Shown here piece by piece: positions 27,715 to 35,592 of a stretch of 64,000 bases of DNA (positions are counted from its first letter, which is position 1; each line of letters begins with the position of its first letter). Where the stretch lies: NCBI GenBank assembly GCA_035553515.1, contig DATNDG010000073.1:1-64000 (forward strand). The letters are read 5' to 3'. Made by a program: the position numbers and the translations under genes. The notes under the pieces were generated by a model that saw nothing but the letters and a program-made list of their open reading frames with translations, was not told the origin of the DNA and did not search any database. The stretch is from DAHUYF01 sp035553515. GTDB taxonomy: Bacteria; Pseudomonadota; Alphaproteobacteria; ATCC43930; CGMCC-115725.

Positions 27715-28830
27715 CTACCCCCAGACTTCGGCGGCGGTCTCGACGATGAGGCGGAGCTTGGCCTTTTCTTCCTCGAGAGTGAGGGCGTTGCCCTCGACGG
27801 TGGAAGAGAACCCGCATTGCGGGCTGAGGCAGAGCTGGTCGAGCGGCACGTATTTGGCCGCCTGGTCGATGCGGCGCTTCAGATCGTCCTTCTTCTCGAG
27901 CGCGCCTTTTTTGGTCGTGACCAGCCCCAGCACCACCATCTTGCCTTTGGGCACGAAGCGCAGCGGCTCGAACCCGCCGGATCGGGCATCGTCATATTCG
28001 AGGAAGAACCCGTCGACCTGGAGCTGGCCGAAGAGCGCCTCGGCGACATGGTCGTAGCCGCCCGAGGCCACCCAGGAGGAGCGGAAATTGCCGCGGCACA
28101 TATGGGTGCAGACGGTCATCCCCGCCGGCTTCTTGGCGAGCGCCGCGTTAATGAGGCGGATATAGGTCAGATGCTGGCTCTCGCCGGTGCCGCCGAGCTT
28201 GGTGATGTACTCGCGCTGCGCCGGGTCGTTGAGATAGGCGAGGCTGGTGTCGTCGAGCTGGAGATAGCTGCAGCCGAGCTTGCCGAGCGCGGCGATCTCG
28301 TCGGCGTAGACGCCGCCGAGATCCCGCCAGAAGCCCTCGAGATCGGGATAGAGCTTCTCGTCGATGGCGGCGCGGCCGCCGCGGTAATGCATCATGCTGG
28401 GCGAGGGGATGGTGAGCTTGGGCGTCGCCTTCGCCACCGATTTCAGATAGGCGAAGTCCTCGGCGAAGATCGGCTTGGCGAGGTTGAGCTTGCCGGTCAC
28501 CCTGAGCGCCGCCGGAGTGAACTCGATATCGCCCTTCTCGTTGTGGAACCTGACCTTGAGATTGTCCTGCACCTTGGTGACGCCGCCCACCTGGTAGAGG
28601 AAATCCATGTGCCAGGAGCCGCGGCGGAATTCGCCGTCGGTGACCCCCTGGAGCCCGATCTCCTCCTCCATCCGCACCACGTCCTTGATCGCCTCGTCCT
28701 CGGCGTGGCGCAGCTCGGCGGCGGAGAGTCGCCCGGCCTTGGCGGCCTCGCGCGCATCGAGTAGCGATTTCGGGCGCAGCAGGCTGCCGACATGGTCGGC
28801 GCGGAAAGGCGGCTTCGTGCGGCGGGCCAT
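27715..28830 (-). CDS. MetE-like cobalamin-independent methyltransferase family protein
   Basis: A 371-residue protein resembling the C-terminal, catalytic half of cobalamin-independent methionine synthase (YxjG/YxjH type). It starts RADHVGSLLRPKSLLDA, has GVTDGEFRRGSWHMDF and YLQLDDTSLAYL, and ends LDQLCLSPQCGFSSTVEG, where CxxCGF-like residues and HMCRGNFR supply zinc ligands (His, Cys). It probably transfers a methyl group to a thiol, but the acceptor is unknown. The ATG at 28830 has GGAGGA 7 nt before it; an ATG 18 nt upstream does not. It stands alone. Confidence 0.88.
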   Translation of the reverse strand: MARRTKPPFRADHVGSLLRPKSLLDAREAAKAGRLSAAELRHAEDEAIKDVVRMEEEIGLQGVTDGEFRRGSWHMDFLYQVGGVTKVQDNLKVRFHNEKGDIEFTPAALRVTGKLNLAKPIFAEDFAYLKSVAKATPKLTIPSPSMMHYRGGRAAIDEKLYPDLEGFWRDLGGVYADEIAALGKLGCSYLQLDDTSLAYLNDPAQREYITKLGGTGESQHLTYIRLINAALAKKPAGMTVCTHMCRGNFRSSWVASGGYDHVAEALFGQLQVDGFFLEYDDARSGGFEPLRFVPKGKMVVLGLVTTKKGALEKKDDLKRRIDQAAKYVPLDQLCLSPQCGFSSTVEGNALTLEEEKAKLRLIVETAAEVWG

Positions 28831-28922
28831 GGCGTGTTCCTCCGTCATTTATGTGCGGTCCCGAGCGGTTTCTGGCGCCCGCGGCGGGCGAAATCCAGTA
28901 TCGCCGCCGCACAGCGAAGAAA

Positions 28923-28945
28923 CCCTCTCCCCGCAGGGGGAGGGG
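28923..28945. repeat. Family B half element
   Basis: A single CCCTCTCCCC-GCA-GGGGGAGGGG hairpin lies in the short gap between two minus-strand genes. It corresponds to one of the two hairpin units in the larger elements at 14218 and 16588. Confidence 0.6.
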
Positions 28946-28969
28946 GAATCATCCGCGCTTCGCCCTCGC

Positions 28970-29893
28970 CTAGCCCTTCTTGCGCCGCGCCTCGTGCACC
29001 TGAAGGTTGGCGAGCGCGATGCGCAGCAACGGCACGTCGAGGCCGCGCTTCTCGGCGCGGCGGACAAGGTCGCCGATGATGTGGTCGCCCTCGGTGGCGC
29101 CGCCCGCCACGAGATCGCGCTGCATGGAAGCGCTGAAGGCGGAGCCGCGGGTGGTCAGCATCTTGCGCGTGCGCTCGACGGATTCGACACTCGGCGGATG
29201 CCCGTCGGCGGCGGCGACGCTGCGGCACTCGTCGAGCGCCTTCAGCACCAGCCATTCGCCGAGCGGAGCCGCCAGAATCTCGCCGACATTGGCGCGGGTG
29301 AGCGTGGTCGACGCCGCAAGCGAGGCAAGCATGACGAACTTGTCCCACATCGCCTGCATGATGTTGTCGTTGAGCGTCGCGTTGACCTTGGTGCGCGAGA
29401 AGGTCTGGGCGACCGCCTCGCAGCGCGCCGAGCGCTCGCCGCTGACTTCGCCGAAGGTGAGCCACTCCATGGTGCCGACATGGCGTATCTCGCCTTGCGG
29501 ATCGAGCGTGACGCCGATGCCGCAGGCGCCGCCGAGCACGCGCTCGGCACCGAAGCGCCCCGAGAGAGCCGCCATGTGGTTGATGCCGTTGAGCAGCGGC
29601 AGGATGGCGCTGCGCGGGCCGACCGCCGGCACGATTGCCTCGGTCGCACTGTCGAGATCGTAGGCTTTGCAGGAGAGCAGCACGAGATCATAGGCCTCGC
29701 GCAACTGCTCGGCCTGCACGGTCTTCACCTTCTGCTCGATATCGCCGAGCGCGCTGCGCACCACCAGTCCGCGCTCCGCCAGCGCCTGCGCCCGGCGCGG
29801 CCGCACCAAGAAGGTGACGTCGGCGCCACCTTCCACCAGCCTGCCGCCGTAATAGCCGCCGATCGCGCCGGCGCCGAGCACCAGGATCCGCAT
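28970..29893 (-). CDS. Ketopantoate reductase family protein (PanE/ApbA-like)
   Basis: A 307-residue NADPH-dependent oxidoreductase. The dinucleotide motif is MRILVLGAGAIGGYYGGRL. The conserved LSCKAYDLDSA, LNGINHM, and the catalytic-Lys region WDKFVMLASLAASTTLTR fit the family. Activity on ketopantoate is possible, but the family includes many 2-dehydropantoate reductase-like proteins of other function, and no other pantothenate gene is near. The ATG at 29893 has GAGGAGGG before it. It diverges from the aldo/keto reductase gene. Confidence 0.88.
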   Translation of the reverse strand: MRILVLGAGAIGGYYGGRLVEGGADVTFLVRPRRAQALAERGLVVRSALGDIEQKVKTVQAEQLREAYDLVLLSCKAYDLDSATEAIVPAVGPRSAILPLLNGINHMAALSGRFGAERVLGGACGIGVTLDPQGEIRHVGTMEWLTFGEVSGERSARCEAVAQTFSRTKVNATLNDNIMQAMWDKFVMLASLAASTTLTRANVGEILAAPLGEWLVLKALDECRSVAAADGHPPSVESVERTRKMLTTRGSAFSASMQRDLVAGGATEGDHIIGDLVRRAEKRGLDVPLLRIALANLQVHEARRKKG

Positions 29894-30018
29894 CTCGCCC
29901 TCCTCACTCTCTCGCTGTCGCCGGCATGCTAGCGAAGCGGCGCACCAGCTCGCCACTGAGAAAATTTCCGGAGGCGGCGGGCGGCTCGTCTGTTAGCCTC
30001 AATGAGGGGAGATGCGCG

Positions 30019-30843
30019 ATGCAGAATATCGAGATCAAAGGCGCAAAGGTTCCGGCGCTGGGGCTCGGCACCTGGCAGCTCAGCGGACGCGGCTGTATCG
30101 AGGCCGTGCACCACGCGCTCGATCTGGGGTATCGCCACATCGACACCGCGCAGATGTACGGCAACGAGACCGAGGTCGGCCGCGCGCTGCGCGACAGCGG
30201 CGTGCCGCGCCACGAGATCTTTCTCACCACCAAGGTGGCGCCAGGCAACCTTGCGGCGACGGCCGTGCGCCGCTCAGCCGAGGAGAGCCTGAAGCGCCTC
30301 GGCGTCGATCAGGTCGATCTGCTGCTCATCCATTGGCCGACCGGCGAGGCGCCGCTCGGCGAGACCTTGGGAGCGCTCGCGCGGCTGCGCCAGGAGGGCA
30401 AGACACGCTTCATCGGCGTCAGCAACTTCACCGTGAAGCTGCTCGACGAGACGATCCAGGCGCTGCACGCGGACATCCTCTGCAACCAGGTTGAATATCA
30501 TCCCTTCCTGTCGCAGCGCGCCGTCATGGCAGCCGATACCCGCTACGGGCTGATGCTCACCGCCTATGCGCCGCTCGCGCGCGGCCAGGTGTCGCGCGAC
30601 GCGGTGCTCGCCGGCATCGCCCGCAAGCATGGAAAGTCGCCGGCCCAGGTGACGTTGCGCTGGCTTCTCGACCAGAAGAACGTCGCGGCGATTCCGAAGG
30701 CGGCCAGCCGCGCCCATGCCGCCGCCAATATCGATATCTTCGATTTCGCGCTCGATCCCGAGGATCGCGCCGCGATCGACGAGCTGCGCGGCGACCAGCG
30801 CGTCGTCGATCCTGGCTGGGGCCCGACATGGGATCCGCCGTGA
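30019..30843 (+). CDS. Aldo/keto reductase
   Basis: A 274-residue TIM-barrel NADPH oxidoreductase. The catalytic tetrad is visible: Asp and Tyr in DTAQMYGNE, Lys in TTKVAPG, His in LLIHWPTG. The C-terminal cofactor part, AIPKAASRAHAAANIDIFDF, is typical. It is short, like 2,5-diketo-gluconate reductase (AKR5) types. The ATG at 30019 is preceded by GAGGGGAG. The gene faces the ketopantoate reductase-like gene. A family A repeat follows it. Confidence 0.93.
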   Translation: MQNIEIKGAKVPALGLGTWQLSGRGCIEAVHHALDLGYRHIDTAQMYGNETEVGRALRDSGVPRHEIFLTTKVAPGNLAATAVRRSAEESLKRLGVDQVDLLLIHWPTGEAPLGETLGALARLRQEGKTRFIGVSNFTVKLLDETIQALHADILCNQVEYHPFLSQRAVMAADTRYGLMLTAYAPLARGQVSRDAVLAGIARKHGKSPAQVTLRWLLDQKNVAAIPKAASRAHAAANIDIFDFALDPEDRAAIDELRGDQRVVDPGWGPTWDPP

Positions 30844-30860
30844 GGCTGCAGGAAGTACAG

Positions 30861-30969
30861 TGCGTCCTTCGACTGCTCGCTGCGCTCGCGCTCAGGATGA
30901 GGACAGTCCTTTGCGGTCCCTGAAGGGGCCACATCCGATGCTCCTCATCCTGAGCCTGTCGAAGGACGC
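30861..30969. repeat. Palindromic intergenic element (family A), copy 3
   Basis: Left arm TGCGTCCTTCGAC at 30861 and right arm GTCGAAGGACGC ending at 30969 are inverted. The inner left part (TGCTCGCTGCGCTCGCG) differs from the other copies, while CTCAGGATGAGGA and its complement are kept. It lies between convergent genes. Confidence 0.82.
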
Positions 30970-31005
30970 TGGTTCACCTTGCAGCGAGAGCCCCAACAGC
31001 GTTCG

Positions 31006-31440
31006 TTACTTCTCGCCCTGAAGCTTCTCGACCAGCGAGGGCAGCACGCGGAGGTCGTAGCCTTTGACCGCCGCCTCGGCGACGAGCTTCAGCGCGCTCT
31101 CGCCGTCGAAGAGGGCCCGGCTCGCCGCCCACATCAGGTAGCAGCGTGTGCCGCTGCGGCAATGCGCCAGGATGGGGCCGGGACCGCGCAGCACCAGGCG
31201 CTGGAACTCCGCCACCTGCTGACGGGTGATGTTGCCCGTCACCACCGGCAGATAGCGGTATTCGAGACCCTGCTTCTTCGCCTCGGCCTCCGCCTCGGCG
31301 GCGCTGAGCTGGCCCGGCTCCTCGCCGTCCGGGCGATTGTTGATGATCATGCCGAAGCCCGCTTTGGCAAGCTCGGCGATGTCGCTCTTGCTGATCTGCT
31401 CAGCGACGCTGAGCGACGGCGTGATCTGCGTCGGCTGCAT
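31006..31440 (-). CDS. TIGR01244 family sulfurtransferase/phosphatase-like protein
   Basis: A 144-residue protein of the beta-lactamase-hydrolase-like (BLH) phosphatase family. HCRSGTRCY near residue 93 is a Cx5R phosphatase loop, and ITPSLSVAEQISKSDIAEL plus GFGMIINNRPDGEEPGQ are family marks. In other bacteria such proteins act in sulfide or biofilm-linked processes. Here there is no fused metallo-beta-lactamase domain. The ATG has a clear GGGAGGTG ribosome site. It is the last gene of the minus-strand set below the isochorismatase-like gene, separated by 65 nt. Confidence 0.9.
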   Translation of the reverse strand: MQPTQITPSLSVAEQISKSDIAELAKAGFGMIINNRPDGEEPGQLSAAEAEAEAKKQGLEYRYLPVVTGNITRQQVAEFQRLVLRGPGPILAHCRSGTRCYLMWAASRALFDGESALKLVAEAAVKGYDLRVLPSLVEKLQGEK

Positions 31441-31505
31441 CCGGCACCTCCCTCATGGATGGGCTGTCATAGCACGCCGCCCGGGTGCGCGCATCCAGCC
31501 CTGGC

Positions 31506-32111
31506 TCAGCGCCGCGCGAAGCTGGCGAGAATTCTATCGACCTCGGAGATCTCGGCGAGCAGCGCCATGGCCTTGAGGCTCGCTTCGTGCAACGCAGGGC
31601 TTCCCGAGGAGCAGGCGTCCGCCGCCACGGTCACGGCGTAGCCGCGGTCCGACGCGCTGCGCACGGTGCTCTCGACCACATAGGTCGTCGAGATGCCGGC
31701 GATGACGAGCCGCTCCGCCCGGTGGAGCGCGAGCACGTCGGCGAGCGGCGAGCCGTGGAAGGCGTCGTTGCGCCGATGCGTCACCACAGTCTCGCCGGGC
31801 AGCGGGCCCAGCCCCGGATAGAACTCGGCGCCCCAGCTCCCGTCGACCAGCGCGCCCGAGGCGACGACGCGGCGCCAGATCTCGGCATTCTGCGCAACCT
31901 CGGCGTGGTTCGCGCTGAAGGCGATCCTGACCGAGACCACCGGCACATGCGCCGCGCGCGCGCCATCAAACAACCGCTTTGCCGCGGCGAGCACCGCCTG
32001 GCGCTCCGGGCTCCCCTCGGCGATGCCGATGCGGATGCGTCCATCGGCATGCGCCACTTCGTTCTGATAGTGGAGCGCGAGCAGGACGGTGGCGGCGCGC
32101 GGCTGGCTCAC
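31506..32111 (-). CDS. Isochorismatase-fold protein lacking the catalytic triad
   Basis: A 201-residue protein of the isochorismatase/cysteine hydrolase family by overall pattern (LHYQNEVA, PGLGPLPGETVV, ERLVIAGISTTYVVEST). The family's catalytic Asp, Lys and Cys align with His14, His112 and Val145, so none of the three is kept. Hydrolysis by the usual mechanism is therefore unlikely; it may be a binding or structural partner, or use other chemistry. The GTG start overlaps the stop of the dioxygenase beta gene (GTGA), placing it in the same operon. Confidence 0.85.
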   Translation of the reverse strand: MSQPRAATVLLALHYQNEVAHADGRIRIGIAEGSPERQAVLAAAKRLFDGARAAHVPVVSVRIAFSANHAEVAQNAEIWRRVVASGALVDGSWGAEFYPGLGPLPGETVVTHRRNDAFHGSPLADVLALHRAERLVIAGISTTYVVESTVRSASDRGYAVTVAADACSSGSPALHEASLKAMALLAEISEVDRILASFARR

Positions 32112-32641
32112 AGGAAGAGCTGCACCACTTCCATCGGCGCATCACAGTTGACGAGGTCGATGCGCTTCATGGCGATCTTGAAGCTGTTGCCGTCGCGCCG
32201 CAGCCAGTGGCGCACGCCGCCGCCGAAGAGCCGCTGCTCCTCCTTGCGGAACTCGAGGATATGCACCGTCGAGCGCACGACGAGATCGGCTTTGGGCTTC
32301 ATCCCGCCATCGGCGCCGGCGCCGCCCTCGGGGTCGAGCATGACATTGCCGATGACATGACTCATCCGCGTCGGAAAATCCTGGCTATAGGCGTGCGGAT
32401 GGGTGATGCGGATGATGCGCATTTCCATGCGCATGCGCTCCTCGGCATAAAGCGAGATGGTGTCCACGGGATCCTTCTGGCCCACCACCGAGGGCACCCA
32501 GTAGAAGCAGTCCTCGGTATAGAGCGCGAGCCAATCCTGCCAGCGTTTTTCGTCGAGCAGCAGCGCTTCGCGATAGAGGAACTGCTCGATGGTGCGGAGA
32601 TCGACCGCGGCGAGATCGATGTCGGAGCCGGGCGAGGCCAT
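32108..32641 (-). CDS. Aromatic-ring-hydroxylating dioxygenase, beta subunit
   Basis: A 177-residue small subunit that packs against the catalytic alpha subunit; it has an NTF2-like cone fold. Typical pieces are EQFLYREALLLDEKRWQDWLALYTEDCFYWVP and RMEMRIIRITHPHAYSQDFPTRMSHVIGNVML. It begins one nt after the alpha stop. The subunit has no catalytic residues, so the substrate is set by the alpha gene upstream. The next gene, the triad-less isochorismatase-like one, overlaps its stop. Confidence 0.93.
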   Translation of the reverse strand: MASPGSDIDLAAVDLRTIEQFLYREALLLDEKRWQDWLALYTEDCFYWVPSVVGQKDPVDTISLYAEERMRMEMRIIRITHPHAYSQDFPTRMSHVIGNVMLDPEGGAGADGGMKPKADLVVRSTVHILEFRKEEQRLFGGGVRHWLRRDGNSFKIAMKRIDLVNCDAPMEVVQLFL

Positions 32642-32642
32642 C

Positions 32643-33950
32643 TCACGCCTCCGCGGTCATGTAGGAGAGCCAGGCGCGGTACTGGTTGCGCATCGGCAGC
32701 TCGCTGGTGCCGTTGGCTCTCGTCCATTCATTCTCCCGCCGCTCGCGCCCGGCATCGCGATGCAGGCTGACCCAGGGCGTCGCCTGCGCCACGAGCCCTT
32801 CCTGGACGCGGTTATAGGCCTCGTGATCGTCGGGCATGACGATCGAGCCCGGCGAGTTCACCACGTTGGAATAGATGAGGGTGTGCTTGTAGAACTCGTC
32901 CGGTGCACCCTTGAGGCGGAAGGCATAGACGTCCATCTGCGTCCGATCGACCGCGAGCGGCCGGATATTGCGGAGCTGCTGATAGCCCGACTGGATCGAG
33001 ATATTGGGGTAGAAGATGGTGTTGTGGCGGTCGACGGCGAGGATCTCCTCGGTCCGCGCCTTCCCATAAGCCTTCTCCATCGCCGCGATATAGGCGAGAT
33101 AGACGGGGTCGGTGCGACGCGGCGGGAAGATCCCGCCCATGAAGCTGTGGCCGCTGGCATGGGCTTGCAAGGTCAGCTTCTCCCAGAACTCGTAGGGAAA
33201 GCCGTTGTTGCGCGTGAAGCGCACCGGCAGCGGATCGGGCGCTCCTTCGCCGAGATGTTGTTGCGCCCAGAGCTTCCCGGCATCGACCGAGGATTCGTGG
33301 ACGACCATGGGATGCATGGTGTCGTTGAGATTCTCGAGGAAGATCTTCCAATTGGCGCGGAAGACGACGCGGAAGCAGCCGCCGACCACCTCGAGCTCGC
33401 CCTGGGGCGAGCGGTCGACCATGTCGTCGATCGAGGAGCGTGCATCGCCGAGATAGTCAGCGAGGCTCGGCCCCTCCTGGGCCAAGCTCGCGAAGACGAA
33501 GCCACGATAGCTCTCGACGCGCGGCAGCTTCATCATGCCGTAGCGCGGATCGGCGAGATCGATCGCCGTGCCCTCATAGCCTCGCTGCATCGGAATGCCG
33601 CGCAGCGTGCCGTCGGTGCGGTAGGTCCAGCCGTGATAGCAGCAGCGGAAGAAGCGGACATTGCCCTCGCGATCGCCCACCACTTTGGCGCCGCGATGGC
33701 CGCAGCGATTATGGAGCACATAGACCTTGCCGTCGCTGTGCCGGCTTATCACCACCGGCTGTCGGCCGATGGTTGCGGCGACATAATCGCCCGGGTTCTT
33801 CACCTGGCTCTCATGCCCGACCCATATCCAGGCGCGGCCGAAGATGCGCTCCATCTCGATCTCGAAAAGGGCGGGATCGACATAGATGTCGCGATGAACG
33901 CGGTCGGCCTCGATCAGCGCGCGGATCGCCGCGGCGTCATAGGGCGCCAT
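32643..33950 (-). CDS. Rieske non-heme iron ring-hydroxylating dioxygenase, alpha subunit
   Basis: A 435-residue catalytic subunit. Rieske ligands are Cys83-x-His85 and Cys103-x2-His106 (17 residues between the pairs, as expected). The mononuclear iron site is Asp210-x2-His213-x4-His218 in NDTMHPMVVH. It adds dioxygen to an aromatic ring, with electrons from a ferredoxin or reductase not encoded nearby. The ATG is preceded by GAGGAA at 6 nt. It opens an operon with beta and the isochorismatase-like gene, and is divergent from the amidohydrolase. Confidence 0.94.
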   Translation of the reverse strand: MAPYDAAAIRALIEADRVHRDIYVDPALFEIEMERIFGRAWIWVGHESQVKNPGDYVAATIGRQPVVISRHSDGKVYVLHNRCGHRGAKVVGDREGNVRFFRCCYHGWTYRTDGTLRGIPMQRGYEGTAIDLADPRYGMMKLPRVESYRGFVFASLAQEGPSLADYLGDARSSIDDMVDRSPQGELEVVGGCFRVVFRANWKIFLENLNDTMHPMVVHESSVDAGKLWAQQHLGEGAPDPLPVRFTRNNGFPYEFWEKLTLQAHASGHSFMGGIFPPRRTDPVYLAYIAAMEKAYGKARTEEILAVDRHNTIFYPNISIQSGYQQLRNIRPLAVDRTQMDVYAFRLKGAPDEFYKHTLIYSNVVNSPGSIVMPDDHEAYNRVQEGLVAQATPWVSLHRDAGRERRENEWTRANGTSELPMRNQYRAWLSYMTAEA

Positions 33951-33986
33951 AGAGTTCCTCCCAGCCTCCGTTCTTGCCGGAATGCT

Positions 33987-34014
33987 AGCCCGGATTTCTT
34001 ACACGGTCACGGGC
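33987..34014 (+). repeat. 28-bp dispersed repeat (family C), copy 2
   Basis: Matches 18833-18860 at 26 of 28 positions, in the same orientation. It is in the divergent gap of the dioxygenase and amidohydrolase genes. Confidence 0.7.
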
Positions 34015-34119
34015 CGCGTTGCGCGCAGTGCGCGAAAGGGATAGCGTAATCCGAGGCAAGGTCCAGAGCGCAGGGGACCGCGCGCGGCCCCGTCGCAATG
34101 CGTACTGTCGGAGGCAAGC

Positions 34120-35586
34120 ATGAGCCCTCATCGCAGTGCCGCGGAAATTCGTGCCGGTCTCAATCATCCGATTGTCGATGCCGATGGCCACTGGGTCGAA
34201 TACACCCCGGTCTTCGCCGAGCGCATGCGCAAGGTAGCAGGCGACAGGGCCGCAGATGGATTTCTCGTCGCGCAGCGGCGCATCCCGGATGCACTGCGCC
34301 TGACGCTCGCCGACCGCACGCAGCGCGGGATCGGCATGGAAGGCTACTGGACGCGCCAGTCCACCAACACCCGCGATCGCGCCACGGCGATGATGCCGCG
34401 CATGCTCTACGACCGGCTCGACGAGATCGGCATCGATTTCGCCATCATCTATCCGACCGGCGGCCTCAGCATCCCGCGCATCGCCGACGGTGAGACGCGG
34501 CGGGCCGTGATCCGCGGCTTCAACATCGTCACGGCGGAATTCTTCGCCGGGCTCGGCGACCGATTGACCCCCGCCGCGGTCATCCCGATGCATACGCCCG
34601 AAGAGGCGATCGCCGAGCTCGACTTTGCGACGCGGGAGCTCGGCGCGAAGGTTGCAATGTTCGGCAGCAGCATTGCCCGGCTGATGCCGGCGGCTCAAGG
34701 CATCGACCCGGCGCTCGGCCGTTTTGCCGTTACCTATGACCAGTTCGGGCTCGACAGCGCCTTCGACTACGACCCCGTCTGGCAGAGATGCCGCGAGCTC
34801 GGCATCGCGCCCACTTTTCACACTGGCGGCCGAAGCTTCGGGTTGCGCAATTCGCCCAGCAACTTCACCTATAATCATATCGGCCATTTCGCTGCCGCCG
34901 GCGAGGCCGTCGCCAAGGCGCTGTTCCTCGGCGGAGTGACGCGGCGCTTCCCCGATCTGCGCTTCGCCTTCCTCGAAGGCGGCGTCGGCTGGGGCTGCCA
35001 GCTCTTTTCCGATCTCATCGAGCATTGGGAGCGGCGCGGGCGCGACGGCATCGCCTATATGGACCCGGAGAAGCTCGACCGCGCGCTGCTGCGCAGCTTC
35101 GTCGAGAAATACGGCTATGAGGATATCGCCGCGGAACTCACGCGCCGCGATGGCTGGCCGAGCCTCGAGGAGGACCGGCTCACCGGCGGCGTGCCGGTGC
35201 TCGACGATTTCGCCGCTTGCGCCATCGCGCGCAAGGAGGACTGGATCGAGCTCTATGCCAGGCCGTTCTATTTCGGCTGCGAGGCCGACGACCGCATGAA
35301 CGTGACGGCGTTCGGCCGCGCCAATCCCTTAGGCGCCCGGATCAACGCCATCTTCAGCTCCGATATCGGGCATTTCGACGTGCCGGACATGCTGCGTCCC
35401 TTGCCCGAGGCCTATGAGCTGGTGGAGGACGAGCTCATCACGCCGCAGGATTTCCGCGACTTCGCATTCGCCAATGCGGTGCGGCTCTGGGGCACGCAGA
35501 ATCCACGCTTCTTCGAGGGCACCCTCGTCGCCGAGGCGGCCGCGGAGGTGCTGAGCGGCGCTCCCGCCCGCGCCGCCGCCGAATAG
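34120..35586 (+). CDS. Amidohydrolase family protein (amidohydrolase 2 / ACMSD-like)
   Basis: A 488-residue metal-dependent hydrolase or decarboxylase. The N-terminus HPIVDADGHWVE is the D-A-D/H-x-H metal motif in variant form; PTFHTGG supplies a further His near residue 233, and SSDIGHFD near residue 415 the usual Asp. Such enzymes (ACMSD, gamma-resorcylate decarboxylase, and related proteins) act on ring acids. About 490 residues is longer than the usual 330-380; GYWTRQSTNTRDRATAMMPRMLYD is insert-like. The ATG has GGAGG upstream. Divergent from the ring dioxygenase, so a shared pathway is likely. Confidence 0.88.
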   Translation: MSPHRSAAEIRAGLNHPIVDADGHWVEYTPVFAERMRKVAGDRAADGFLVAQRRIPDALRLTLADRTQRGIGMEGYWTRQSTNTRDRATAMMPRMLYDRLDEIGIDFAIIYPTGGLSIPRIADGETRRAVIRGFNIVTAEFFAGLGDRLTPAAVIPMHTPEEAIAELDFATRELGAKVAMFGSSIARLMPAAQGIDPALGRFAVTYDQFGLDSAFDYDPVWQRCRELGIAPTFHTGGRSFGLRNSPSNFTYNHIGHFAAAGEAVAKALFLGGVTRRFPDLRFAFLEGGVGWGCQLFSDLIEHWERRGRDGIAYMDPEKLDRALLRSFVEKYGYEDIAAELTRRDGWPSLEEDRLTGGVPVLDDFAACAIARKEDWIELYARPFYFGCEADDRMNVTAFGRANPLGARINAIFSSDIGHFDVPDMLRPLPEAYELVEDELITPQDFRDFAFANAVRLWGTQNPRFFEGTLVAEAAAEVLSGAPARAAAE

Positions 35587-35592
35587 CCGCGC

